DNA of 16,296 nt from Peptostreptococcaceae bacterium (GTDB lineage Bacteria > Bacillota > Clostridia > Peptostreptococcales > Anaerovoracaceae). The notes beneath the pieces are model-generated. The model worked only from the letters and a program-made list of their open reading frames with translations. It had not been told where the DNA came from and ran no database searches. The stretch is from the NCBI GenBank assembly GCA_016650115.1, contig JAENWI010000015.1:1-16296 (forward strand), written 5' to 3'. Shown here piece after piece: positions 1-7,245 of this stretch (position 1 is its first letter; each line of letters opens with the position of its first letter). The translations under genes and the position numbers were made by a program.

Positions 1-244
1 CCCCCAGCTTATCCCCTACAAATGTCAAAAGTCCTGCAAGGAATGCATTTGTAAGGAACCCCGTTATAAATATTGCCCCGTTATATTTATCTTGCAGATG
101 CGATTTGGCAGCCCCTACGATAGAATCCATTGCTGCAAGCAATCCCATTGTAATGTAAAAAGAAAATTCAGTCGGGTAAGAAATATTAAAGAAAAAACCC
201 ATAAACAACCCCGCACCCAGCCCAAGAACCATTGCTATAATCAT
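1..244 (-). CDS. sbp: Small basic membrane protein Sbp (DUF1290), partial at window edge
   Basis: The frame opens with ATG at 244-242 and runs off the left edge, leaving 81 readable codons. The visible product is a hydrophobic protein starting MIIAMVLGLGAGLFMG, with a central AAMDSIVGAAKSHL segment and a later FITGFLTNAFLAGLLTFVGDKLG segment. This spacing of membrane helices around an 'AALDS' core and a 'TNALLA' stretch is the DUF1290/Sbp pattern. Its place after two DUF881 genes matches Bacillus subtilis divIB-ylxW-ylxX-sbp-ftsA-ftsZ, so ftsA and ftsZ may lie just outside the window. The start overlaps the previous stop in an ATGA, and an AGGAGG ribosome site lies about 10 nt upstream inside that gene. 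It is probably an integral membrane protein of the division operon; its molecular role is unknown. Family is secure; the C-terminus is not seen. Confidence 0.88.
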   Translation of the reverse strand, partial: MIIAMVLGLGAGLFMGFFFNISYPTEFSFYITMGLLAAMDSIVGAAKSHLQDKYNGAIFITGFLTNAFLAGLLTFVGDKLG

Positions 245-966
245 AATGCCTCAACCTCCTTCACTTTTTCTGAATATTCATAGTTTTTTTCACGTGTATA
301 AGCCGGAATATGTATTTCATCTGACAGCTCAATTTCGAAGAGTACTCCCCAGTTTTTCAAAGAGGCGCCATACCCTTCAGGTCCAATTAGTGAAGATGCC
401 ATTCTGTTTTCATCTCCAATCGCTCGTATCGTAAACGGCCGCGCATAACGCACTCCATTAATTTCTACAGTATATCCAGAACAGATAACAGATGAAGTTT
501 CCACCATTCTTTCCCCGTTTACGCTGATTGCCTCTGCTCCGTTTTTTTTCAAATCATTGATGACAATCAGAATATCCGCATCATGAACCAGGATATTATT
601 AATATTTTCTCCTTCGAAAAGAGGTCTGACCCCATCATCAATTGTAACGATGACTCCCGGTCCCTTTAAGTCCACTGCGCCGCTGAACATACCATAAAGG
701 TCTCTTTCTTTTTCAATATTAGAAACCAGAAGATCAGCACTATCAGTATTTGAGCTTTCATATAAGGTGACCTCTTTTCCGGTCTCTTTAATTAAGTTAT
801 TTGTTTTCTCAATTTCTATTTTTTCGCTCTCAATCGTTGTCTTATAATCCGTTATAGTCTTTGCTGAAACATAAAGCATTTGTCCCTCAGTCGTTTTACC
901 CTGAATAATGATTCCAAACCCCAGCATCACGCATAATAGAAAAATAAGAATATTTGTTCTGTTCAT
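241..966 (-). CDS. ylxX: DUF881 membrane-anchored protein, second tandem copy (YlxX-like)
   Basis: This is a 241-residue protein when read from the ATG at 966. A GTG at 972 is in frame, but an AGGTG ribosome site sits 5 nt before the ATG, so I prefer the ATG. Residues 5-22 form one membrane segment, residues about 36-90 look coiled-coil (many E, K, I and L), and residues 91-230 are the DUF881 domain. Visible landmarks are YGMFSGAVDLKGPGVIVTI at 91-109, AEAISVNGER at 144-153 and FTIRAIGD at 178-185. The same landmarks occur in the preceding gene, so the two are tandem paralogues, as ylxW and ylxX are in Bacillus. The domain should lie outside the membrane. It starts 12 nt after its neighbour's stop and overlaps sbp by 4 nt. 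Function is not established; a role near the divisome is inferred from context only. The ylxX symbol rests on gene order. Confidence 0.85.
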   Translation of the reverse strand: MNRTNILIFLLCVMLGFGIIIQGKTTEGQMLYVSAKTITDYKTTIESEKIEIEKTNNLIKETGKEVTLYESSNTDSADLLVSNIEKERDLYGMFSGAVDLKGPGVIVTIDDGVRPLFEGENINNILVHDADILIVINDLKKNGAEAISVNGERMVETSSVICSGYTVEINGVRYARPFTIRAIGDENRMASSLIGPEGYGASLKNWGVLFEIELSDEIHIPAYTREKNYEYSEKVKEVEAL

Positions 967-978
967 TATCACACCTAT

Positions 979-1719
979 CTAATTTTTTGCTTCAGGAATA
1001 GATTCGGCATATTTGAAAATAATAACATCATTATATCTGCCAATTAATATTTTATCTTTAATTTCCGTATCTACCACAAGATTGTATTTAGCTTTCATAA
1101 TATAAATAATACCGCCTCTCAGGTTTATTGCCCCATCCAGAGTCTGCGGATTTCCAATCGCTTTTATAAAGTAAGGCGGTGCTGTCGGGGTGCCGTTTAT
1201 ATTAATATTTGATCCAGCTAGACTTATTTCAGTGGTGTTGGAAATTCTTTGCTCATTGATGGAAATTGCCTCTGCTCCTGCTTCTTTTAAACGATTTACC
1301 AGACCTAAAAGCAGGTCGAAATTATTAGTTATGACGCTGTAATCCTCCTGATATTTATCTGCAACAGGATCGTTAATTGTAATAAGAACACCAGGCCCCT
1401 GAACATCAACGACGCCTGAGAACATTCTGTATTTTTCCAAATCATTTACCATTCCACTTACAAATGTATCTTCTTTGGCTTTTTCGCTTTCAATAGCAGT
1501 AAGCCTTTTCTCCAGGTCAATCAGTTGTTGAAGAGCCTCTGCTTTTTCTCCCTTCACCTTGTCCAATTCCGCCTCATATCCCTTTAATTTTGCCAGAGGT
1601 ACCAGCCCTCCCTGATCAGAACCTGCATTCGTACTGATTTGAACAGACAAAATCAGCCCTATAAATAAGGCTAATAAACCAACTGTTATTGCCGAGCCAT
1701 TTTTTTTCATCACTTTCAT
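979..1719 (-). CDS. ylxW: DUF881 membrane-anchored protein, first tandem copy (YlxW-like)
   Basis: This is a 246-residue protein with one N-terminal membrane segment (about 11-28), a charged coiled-coil stretch (about 44-95, repeated E/K/L) and a C-terminal DUF881 domain. Landmarks are MFSGVVDVQGPGVLITI at 99-115, AEAISINEQRI at 149-159 and PPYFIKAIGN at 181-190. It lies 13 nt after divIB and 12 nt before its paralogue. The start is uncertain: GAGG lies only 3 nt before the ATG at 1719, while the in-frame ATG at 1710 sits 12 nt from it. I kept the upstream ATG; the shorter form loses three residues and changes nothing functional. Position equals ylxW in Bacillus subtilis. The protein is probably anchored with its domain outside the cell; no biochemical role is known to me. 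Confidence 0.86.
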   Translation of the reverse strand: MKVMKKNGSAITVGLLALFIGLILSVQISTNAGSDQGGLVPLAKLKGYEAELDKVKGEKAEALQQLIDLEKRLTAIESEKAKEDTFVSGMVNDLEKYRMFSGVVDVQGPGVLITINDPVADKYQEDYSVITNNFDLLLGLVNRLKEAGAEAISINEQRISNTTEISLAGSNININGTPTAPPYFIKAIGNPQTLDGAINLRGGIIYIMKAKYNLVVDTEIKDKILIGRYNDVIIFKYAESIPEAKN

Positions 1720-1732
1720 TTACCTCAAACTT

Positions 1733-2524
1733 CTAAACCATAGGACTAAAGGAACAGTAATTATCACTGCCGACCTTTATAATGCCCCTCTCTACACCCT
1801 TATTAAATAAATCCTGTAATACCGTTTGCAAATTGCCAGCTTCCATACTGTTGAGAATATTTTCAGGAGTTCCTTCACAAATCAGATTATCATAAATATA
1901 CGCTTTTATGATAATGTTAGTGATATCTATTTTCTTGAAATACATATCATTTTTTTCCATTGACTGAAGCATAAACAAGGTATCCGTCAGTACTGAATTT
2001 TCTTCTACAAGCAAAGCCTTGCCTGGAGTCATTTCTTTTATGGTCATTCCCAACAGAAGGGTAAGCTTTGGTTCGACATCTGAATGCCTTAATACCAAAC
2101 CATTCTCATCAAGAATGATATATTTTTCTCCATAAGGAATCACGGTTGCTTCTTTTCTCTCCTCAACGGTAATGGTAATTGTGCTTGGAATTTTTCTATT
2201 TACCGAAACATTCTTCATATATGAATCCTTTAACAGATTCTCCTTCATTTTTCTCGTCTCAGCTTTAAATAAATTCACCCCAACCTTTGCCCCTGATATT
2301 TGAATAATTTGTTCTGAAGTATAATAGCTATTGTTTTTTACAACTATTTTATTGACATCAAACAAAGTTGATGAAAGAGAAAAATACAGAATAATGCCTA
2401 TTATAACGACTATCAATAGTCGAAGTAGCCAATTTTTCTTCTTTCTTTTTTTTCTTTTTCTTGGTTTCTTTATATCCATCTGACTCTTTTGTTCTTCAGT
2501 CAGATTTTTAATTTTTCGAATCAT
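1733..2524 (-). CDS. divIB: Cell division protein DivIB/FtsQ
   Basis: DivIB is a bitopic divisome protein that works with FtsL and DivIC to recruit and control the septal synthase. From the ATG at 2524 it has 263 residues: a strongly basic cytoplasmic tail (residues 19-30, mostly K and R), a membrane helix at 33-50, a POTRA domain at about 54-122 beginning LFDVNKIVVKNN, and a C-terminal FtsQ/DivIB domain to about 250. The landmark KIPSTITITVEER at 111-123 ends the POTRA. A TTG 33 nt upstream keeps the frame open but lies inside murG. The ATG has a GGGGGA ribosome site 4 nt before it, so I chose the ATG. It follows murG by 19 nt. murB, which sits between murG and divIB in Bacillus, is absent here. 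Confidence 0.92.
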   Translation of the reverse strand: MIRKIKNLTEEQKSQMDIKKPRKRKKRKKKNWLLRLLIVVIIGIILYFSLSSTLFDVNKIVVKNNSYYTSEQIIQISGAKVGVNLFKAETRKMKENLLKDSYMKNVSVNRKIPSTITITVEERKEATVIPYGEKYIILDENGLVLRHSDVEPKLTLLLGMTIKEMTPGKALLVEENSVLTDTLFMLQSMEKNDMYFKKIDITNIIIKAYIYDNLICEGTPENILNSMEAGNLQTVLQDLFNKGVERGIIKVGSDNYCSFSPMV

Positions 2525-2543
2525 TTTTCCCCCATGAAAACTA

Positions 2544-3644
2544 TTATAAATCGTCAATGATAGTTTTATAAATTATTTCAGTCGCTGTTTCATGTGCACA
2601 ATTTTTACTTGCAGTTTCCATTTTTTCCAGTCTGCCCCTGTCTGCCATTAGCATTTCAACTGCTTGAATCACCCTGTCTTCATCAAGATTTTTTTCCTGG
2701 ATAAGAATGGCACTTCCTGTTTCAGAAATAGCCTTTGCATTGAAGAATTGATGGTTGCCAGTAACGTTTGGAGAAGGTATCAGTATTGATGCCTTGCCAC
2801 AAATAGTGATTTCCGCAATTGTAAGTGCTCCCGCTCTGCTGATCACCAGGTCTGCTGCACCCAGATAATTCTGCATATTATCAATGTATTCAAGGATTTT
2901 TATTTTATCAGAAAGCCTTATTCCCTGGGTCTCCAGTTCGCTGATTACCCTTTCATAGTATACCTTGCCCGTACCAAAAAAGATAAATAGATCAGGGTCA
3001 GCATTTAGTGTTTTTATCACATTTATAATCTCATTATTCAATACGTCAGCGCCTCCGCTGCCCCCAAATGCCAGAATAACGAAATCCTTCTCTGATATTC
3101 CCAACTTTTCCCTGCATTCGGTCTTATCATTGTGACAGAATTCACTTCTGACTGGATTGCCGGATAAAACAATTTTTTCTTTGTGCTTAAAGTTTTTTTC
3201 TGCTTCCTTAAAACCGATGAAAATCTTATCCACATACTTTTCAAGCAGTTTATTGGTAAGCCCCGGAAAAGCGTTCTGTTCATGAATATACGTTTTAACC
3301 CCTAATTTACTAGCAGCCCTGACCACCGGTCCGCAAACATATCCGCCTGTTCCAATAACCATGTCCGGCTTAAATTCATTTATAATATTCTTTGCATCTT
3401 TAAATGCTTTTGGCAATTCCAATAACACTTTAATGTTTTTAAATATGTTTTTTCTATTGAATCCTCTGATTTTAATAAATTTTATCTCATATCCGCTTTT
3501 TGGCACAATAGATTTTTCATGTCCTCTTTTTGTCCCTACAAAAATTATTTCCGCCTCTTTATGTTCTTTTCTGATTTTGTCAGCAATGGCAATCGCAGGA
3601 TATATATGTCCCCCTGTTCCGCCGCCTGTCATCATAACTCTCAC
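2544..3644 (-). CDS. murG: UDP-GlcNAc:undecaprenyl-PP-MurNAc-pentapeptide GlcNAc transferase (lipid II synthase)
   Basis: MurG adds GlcNAc from UDP-GlcNAc to lipid I on the inner membrane face, giving lipid II. The 366-residue length is normal. Visible motifs are the N-terminal glycine loop GGGTGGHIYP at 7-16, HEQNAFPG at 121-128, GNPVR at 162-166, a GGSGGA loop at 194-199 (GGSQGA in many homologues), ISRAGALTIAEI at 268-279 in the UDP-GlcNAc site, and NHQFFNA at 297-303. The start is GTG at 3644, which overlaps the ftsW stop as GTGA. GAGG lies 7 nt upstream, so translational coupling to ftsW is likely. In-frame ATGs at 3635 and 3632 are less well placed. No anomaly is seen. Confidence 0.97.
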   Translation of the reverse strand: MRVMMTGGGTGGHIYPAIAIADKIRKEHKEAEIIFVGTKRGHEKSIVPKSGYEIKFIKIRGFNRKNIFKNIKVLLELPKAFKDAKNIINEFKPDMVIGTGGYVCGPVVRAASKLGVKTYIHEQNAFPGLTNKLLEKYVDKIFIGFKEAEKNFKHKEKIVLSGNPVRSEFCHNDKTECREKLGISEKDFVILAFGGSGGADVLNNEIINVIKTLNADPDLFIFFGTGKVYYERVISELETQGIRLSDKIKILEYIDNMQNYLGAADLVISRAGALTIAEITICGKASILIPSPNVTGNHQFFNAKAISETGSAILIQEKNLDEDRVIQAVEMLMADRGRLEKMETASKNCAHETATEIIYKTIIDDL

Positions 3645-4831
3645 TTTAGAACCTCACTTCCATTTACTTGTTTTTTTGTGTCTTTTGAAATGTTAAGTAA
3701 TATCCCCATTGAACACATGAACAGTAACAATGCATTCCCGCCATAACTGATGAATGGCAATGTAACCCCCGTTGGTGGCATTGAAGAAGTAACAACTAAA
3801 ACATTCAGAATTACCTGAAGTGCCAGCATGGTTGTAATACCTGCCGCTACTAAAGTGCCAAAAGGGTCTTTTGCATTTATTGCAATCTCGTACCCTTTCC
3901 AAATTAAGACAAGATAACAGATTAGAAGAGCCATTACCCCGATAAACCCAAGTTCTTCCGCTATGACTGCCAGAATAAAATCATTCTGCGCTTCAGGAAG
4001 ATGAAGATTTTTTTGAATACTTTTTCCAATTCCAACCCCAAATACACGGCCTGATCCCATGGCAAACAAAGACTGCATTACCTGGTAACCCGTACCTAAG
4101 GGGTCTGCAAATGGATCAATAAAACTGGTAACCCGTTTGAGTCTATAACCGTCTGGATCAGAAAATATTAATACAAAAGCGCCAACACCGCCAGCAATGA
4201 TTGTCCCAATAAAATATCTCCATTTTGCTCCTGCAAAAAGCATCATTGACATAGTAATGCCAAAAATTATCACCGCAGTAGACATGTTCGGTTGGAGCAT
4301 AATCAGCCCGCCAAACAGGATTGTAATCCCAAACATCGGTACTAGGCTTGTCGACATTTTATTTATACTTTTCGGTCGGCTGCTGAAATAGTAAGCGACA
4401 AAAATAATTATTGCAATTTTAGCAATCTCGGAGGGCATCACTGTAAACCCGCCAAGGCCAAGCCATCTGGTCGCATAATTTCTCGTAATACCCAACGGCG
4501 TAAAAAGAAGCGCAAGTAAAACTGCACTTATGATGATTCCCGGCCATGCAATTGCCTTATAATATCTATAGTCTATTCTGCTGATTACAAGCATCAGAAC
4601 AGTTCCCAGTCCAGCCCAGAATATTTCTCTTATTAGATAATGATAGGGTGTTCCATACTCATTGATCGAATTATAATAACTGGCACTAAACACCATGATA
4701 ATCCCAAATATAACGAGACCTATGGTCAAAGCAATAAGGGTGAAATCTGCTTCCTTTTTTTTCCGCACTTTCTTCTTTTTTGTTATTTGCTTTTTAATTA
4801 TTTGCTTTTTAATTGCTTGCTTTCTCTTCAT
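3641..4831 (-). CDS. ftsW: FtsW/SpoVE-type SEDS peptidoglycan glycosyltransferase
   Basis: This is a SEDS-family polytopic membrane glycosyltransferase that polymerises lipid II with a class B PBP partner, here presumably the PBP encoded in the same operon. From the ATG at 4831 it has 396 residues with about ten membrane segments after residue 31. Family marks are RWLGLGGFTVMPSEIAKIA at 122-140, QSLFAMGSGRVFGVGIGKS at 253-271, PEAQNDFILAVIAEELGF at 279-296 (D284 matches the essential extracellular Asp) and PPTGVTLPFISYGG at 352-365. A TTG at 4843 extends the frame, but it overlaps the GAGGG ribosome site that serves the ATG, so the ATG is chosen. The cytoplasmic tail is unusual: 13 Lys and 2 Arg in the first 26 residues, partly built from a 15-bp DNA repeat. 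FtsW or SpoVE identity cannot be told from sequence alone. Confidence 0.95.
   Translation of the reverse strand: MKRKQAIKKQIIKKQITKKKKVRKKKEADFTLIALTIGLVIFGIIMVFSASYYNSINEYGTPYHYLIREIFWAGLGTVLMLVISRIDYRYYKAIAWPGIIISAVLLALLFTPLGITRNYATRWLGLGGFTVMPSEIAKIAIIIFVAYYFSSRPKSINKMSTSLVPMFGITILFGGLIMLQPNMSTAVIIFGITMSMMLFAGAKWRYFIGTIIAGGVGAFVLIFSDPDGYRLKRVTSFIDPFADPLGTGYQVMQSLFAMGSGRVFGVGIGKSIQKNLHLPEAQNDFILAVIAEELGFIGVMALLICYLVLIWKGYEIAINAKDPFGTLVAAGITTMLALQVILNVLVVTSSMPPTGVTLPFISYGGNALLLFMCSMGILLNISKDTKKQVNGSEVLK
4783..4812. repeat. 15-bp tandem repeat in the 5' end of ftsW
   Basis: Two perfect adjacent copies of TTATTTGCTTTTTAA (plus strand) lie at 4783-4797 and 4798-4812, followed by a degenerate third copy at 4813-4827 (10 of 15 bases match). 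The unit is a multiple of three, so on the minus strand it encodes a pentapeptide KKQI(I/T) repeat in the basic tail of FtsW. Copy number could vary by slippage without breaking the frame. Confidence 0.85.
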
Positions 4832-4855
4832 CTTATCCCTCAAGATTTTTTTGCT

Positions 4856-6220
4856 TTATTGCTCTAAACTGCTGACACAACGTTTAAAATGTTCGCCTCT
4901 TTGTTCAAAACGGTCATACATGTCCCAGCTGGCACAGGCGGGCGATAAAAGGACAGTGTCTCCGGGTTCAGAAATCTCGACTGCCTCTCTGACACTTTCC
5001 TCCATATCCTTCACCATAACAATATTTGTAAATCCCATTTTTTCAGCGGTTTCTTTTATCTTTTCCGCTGTTTTCCCGAGTAAAATCAATTCCTTGACTT
5101 TACCATTAAATGCTCCAACGAATTCCTCAAAGGTCGATCCTTTATCATAGCCTCCCGCAATAAGAATAATCTTGCCATCAATAGCTTCTATCGCTTTAAT
5201 TGACGCATCCGGGTTCGTCCCTTTTGAATCATTTATATATCGGACGCCATCTATTTCTCCACAAAACTCCATTCTATGCTCCACTCCGAGGAAATTCACA
5301 AGAGTCTCGATGATTATTTCAGAATCAATCCCGGCAAAATAACTAATTGCAACAGCTGCAATGGCATTTTCCAGATTATGAGACCCTGGTATCTGAAGCT
5401 GCGATTTATCGCAAATAGTGATCATTTCTCCCTTTTGGTTTTTAACAGTTATATTATCACCCTTCATAAAAACACCAAGAGGAAGTTCCTCCAATCTGCT
5501 GAATGGGATTACCTTTGCTTTACAGTGTTTAGTATATGCATATAAGTTTTTATCATCATAATTTACAATAAAATAATCATCTTTTCCTTGATTTTCAAAA
5601 ATTCTCGCCTTTGCTTCCCCATATTTTCTTATATTTCCATGCCTGTCCATATGGTCAGGTGTAATATTTAATATGGCAGAAATCCTGGGTCTAAAATACT
5701 TTATTGTCTCCAGTTGGAAACTGCTTGTCTCTGTAACAAGCCATGAATCAGCCTCCGCCATTAGAGACTTTGAGATTACCGCAACACCAATATTCCCAAC
5801 AATATATGTTTTTCTACCTGCATTTCGGAATATTTCACCAACTAATGTAGTGGTTGTAGTCTTTCCATTTGTCCCGGTAATGGCTACATAATTTCCTTTC
5901 CCTACTCGATAGGCAATTTCCAGCTCCCCGATTATTTCGGCTCCGTTCATTTTGGCCTGCTCAATAAATTCAATATTTGGGGAAACACCAGGGCTAAGAA
6001 CTAATATGTCAAAGACTTCATTCACGGCCGGAACCTCTGCAAAATACATTTTTTCAATTTTCCCCTCGATAAAAGCAATTAATTGAGGATTAACTGCCTC
6101 CTTAGGTTTGGAATCCTGCACATAAACTTTTGCTTCAAGCTTAATCAGTGCCTGCACAACTGCAACACCTGATTTACCCATTCCTACAACTAAAACCTTT
6201 TTATTTTTTAATTTGTTCAT
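4856..6220 (-). CDS. murD: UDP-N-acetylmuramoyl-L-alanine--D-glutamate ligase
   Basis: MurD is the cytoplasmic ATP-dependent ligase that adds D-Glu to UDP-MurNAc-L-Ala. From the ATG at 6220 the product has 454 residues in three Mur-ligase domains. Visible features are an N-terminal Rossmann segment (VLVVGMGKSGVAV), the ATP loop GTNGKTTTT at 116-124, PDHMDRHG at 188-195, a candidate carbamylated lysine at 204 in EAKARI, HNLENAIAA at 281-289, and the C-terminal NDSKGTNPDAS at 330-340 and SPACASWDMYDRF at 426-438. The last motif is typical of MurD rather than MurC, MurE or MurF. A GTG at 6229 also opens the frame, but it lies inside the AAGGTGG ribosome site that serves the ATG. The gene ends 24 nt before the ftsW start. 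Confidence 0.97.
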   Translation of the reverse strand: MNKLKNKKVLVVGMGKSGVAVVQALIKLEAKVYVQDSKPKEAVNPQLIAFIEGKIEKMYFAEVPAVNEVFDILVLSPGVSPNIEFIEQAKMNGAEIIGELEIAYRVGKGNYVAITGTNGKTTTTTLVGEIFRNAGRKTYIVGNIGVAVISKSLMAEADSWLVTETSSFQLETIKYFRPRISAILNITPDHMDRHGNIRKYGEAKARIFENQGKDDYFIVNYDDKNLYAYTKHCKAKVIPFSRLEELPLGVFMKGDNITVKNQKGEMITICDKSQLQIPGSHNLENAIAAVAISYFAGIDSEIIIETLVNFLGVEHRMEFCGEIDGVRYINDSKGTNPDASIKAIEAIDGKIILIAGGYDKGSTFEEFVGAFNGKVKELILLGKTAEKIKETAEKMGFTNIVMVKDMEESVREAVEISEPGDTVLLSPACASWDMYDRFEQRGEHFKRCVSSLEQ

Positions 6221-6287
6221 ATTTTCCACCTTGCTTTATTTTATAGTTTTTCTTATTTCTATTTTGAATTTTGCCAGTTTCGTCTCC

Positions 6288-7244
6288 TTATAAACCTGCA
6301 ACCCCAATCATGCAGAAAATTAAAGTAGCAAACCAAAACATGCCTACAACCTGTGTTTCTTTAAACCCGCTGAGTTCAAAATGATGATGCAGTGGTGCCA
6401 TTTTAAAGACTCTTTTTTTTCTTATTTTAAAGCTGACAACCTGGATGACGACTGACAATGATTCTGCCACATATATAACTCCAACGATAGGTAGAAATAA
6501 TTCCATCTCCATCATGACGGCTGCAGCAGCCATTCCTCCCCCAAGCGCAAGTGAACCGGTGTCCCCCATGAAAATCCTGGCAGGATTCTTGTTAAATACC
6601 AGAAATCCCAAACATGCGCCGGCCATCGCACCAAAAAACACGCCAGCAGCACCGATCCCAATATGAACGGTTGCCAAAGCAAAAAACAGAGCTACAAGAA
6701 AAGTAATTCCACTTGCCAGTCCATCTAATCCGTCTGTCAGATTTACACCGTTTGTCATGGCAACAACAACAAATAATATAAACGGAATTGCCCATATCCC
6801 GAAATCAACACGTTCATTTATAAAAGGAATGATTACTTGAGAACCGCCGGCAGAAAAACCGACTTTATAGATAGCAATTGCCGCACCAATAAAAATCTGT
6901 CCCAGCAGCTTCTGCCATGCTCTCAATCCCAGATTTTGTTTTTTTACAACTTTCAGATAATCATCAGAAAATCCCAGCAATCCAAACAGGACAAATACCA
7001 GAATAATCACACCAATTTGAACTGAGAATTCCCTAGTGGCAAGGCAGGTAACTATTGTTGCCATGATGACAGCAATACCTCCCATAGTTGGAGTTCCACC
7101 CTTCGTCATATGCGACTCAGGTCCATCTTCTCTGATATTTTGTCCTGTATCCAGGCGCTGCAAAATTGGTATGGCTAAAGATGTAAATGTTATGCTGATT
7201 AGCAACGACATTATAATGATAATCCCTATTTGCACATAACCCAT
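6288..7244 (-). CDS. mraY: Phospho-N-acetylmuramoyl-pentapeptide transferase (lipid I synthase)
   Basis: MraY is a polytopic membrane enzyme that moves phospho-MurNAc-pentapeptide from UDP to undecaprenyl phosphate, making lipid I. The product has 318 residues, close to the family norm, with about ten membrane helices. Landmarks are IREDGPESHMTKGGTPTMGG at 37-56, the catalytic Asp pair D94-D95 in SDDYLK, NGVNLTDGLDGLA at 165-177, RIFMGDTGSLALGG at 223-236 and the APLHHHFE histidine loop at 283-290. The ATG at 7244 begins 1 nt after the murF stop, and its GGGGGAG ribosome site lies inside the last murF codons, so coupling to murF is expected. No irregularity is seen. Confidence 0.98.
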   Translation of the reverse strand: MGYVQIGIIIIMSLLISITFTSLAIPILQRLDTGQNIREDGPESHMTKGGTPTMGGIAVIMATIVTCLATREFSVQIGVIILVFVLFGLLGFSDDYLKVVKKQNLGLRAWQKLLGQIFIGAAIAIYKVGFSAGGSQVIIPFINERVDFGIWAIPFILFVVVAMTNGVNLTDGLDGLASGITFLVALFFALATVHIGIGAAGVFFGAMAGACLGFLVFNKNPARIFMGDTGSLALGGGMAAAAVMMEMELFLPIVGVIYVAESLSVVIQVVSFKIRKKRVFKMAPLHHHFELSGFKETQVVGMFWFATLIFCMIGVAGL

Positions 7245-7245
7245 T

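Noticed and set aside
2525..2557. TTG start giving DivIB eleven more residues
   Set aside because: The ATG at 2524 has a clear GGGGGA ribosome site; the extension overlaps the end of murG.
3361..3746. Two overlapping plus-strand open frames opposite murG and ftsW
   Set aside because: Both are antisense to well-supported genes in different frames, with no recognisable motif.
4695..5150. Plus-strand open frame of 151 codons across the ftsW/murD junction
   Set aside because: It is antisense to two clearly identified genes, has low-complexity Phe/Ser/Leu-rich translation and no ribosome site; it mirrors the codon use of the minus-strand genes.
6221..6229. GTG start for MurD at 6229
   Set aside because: This GTG lies within the AAGGTGG ribosome site that correctly serves the ATG at 6220.
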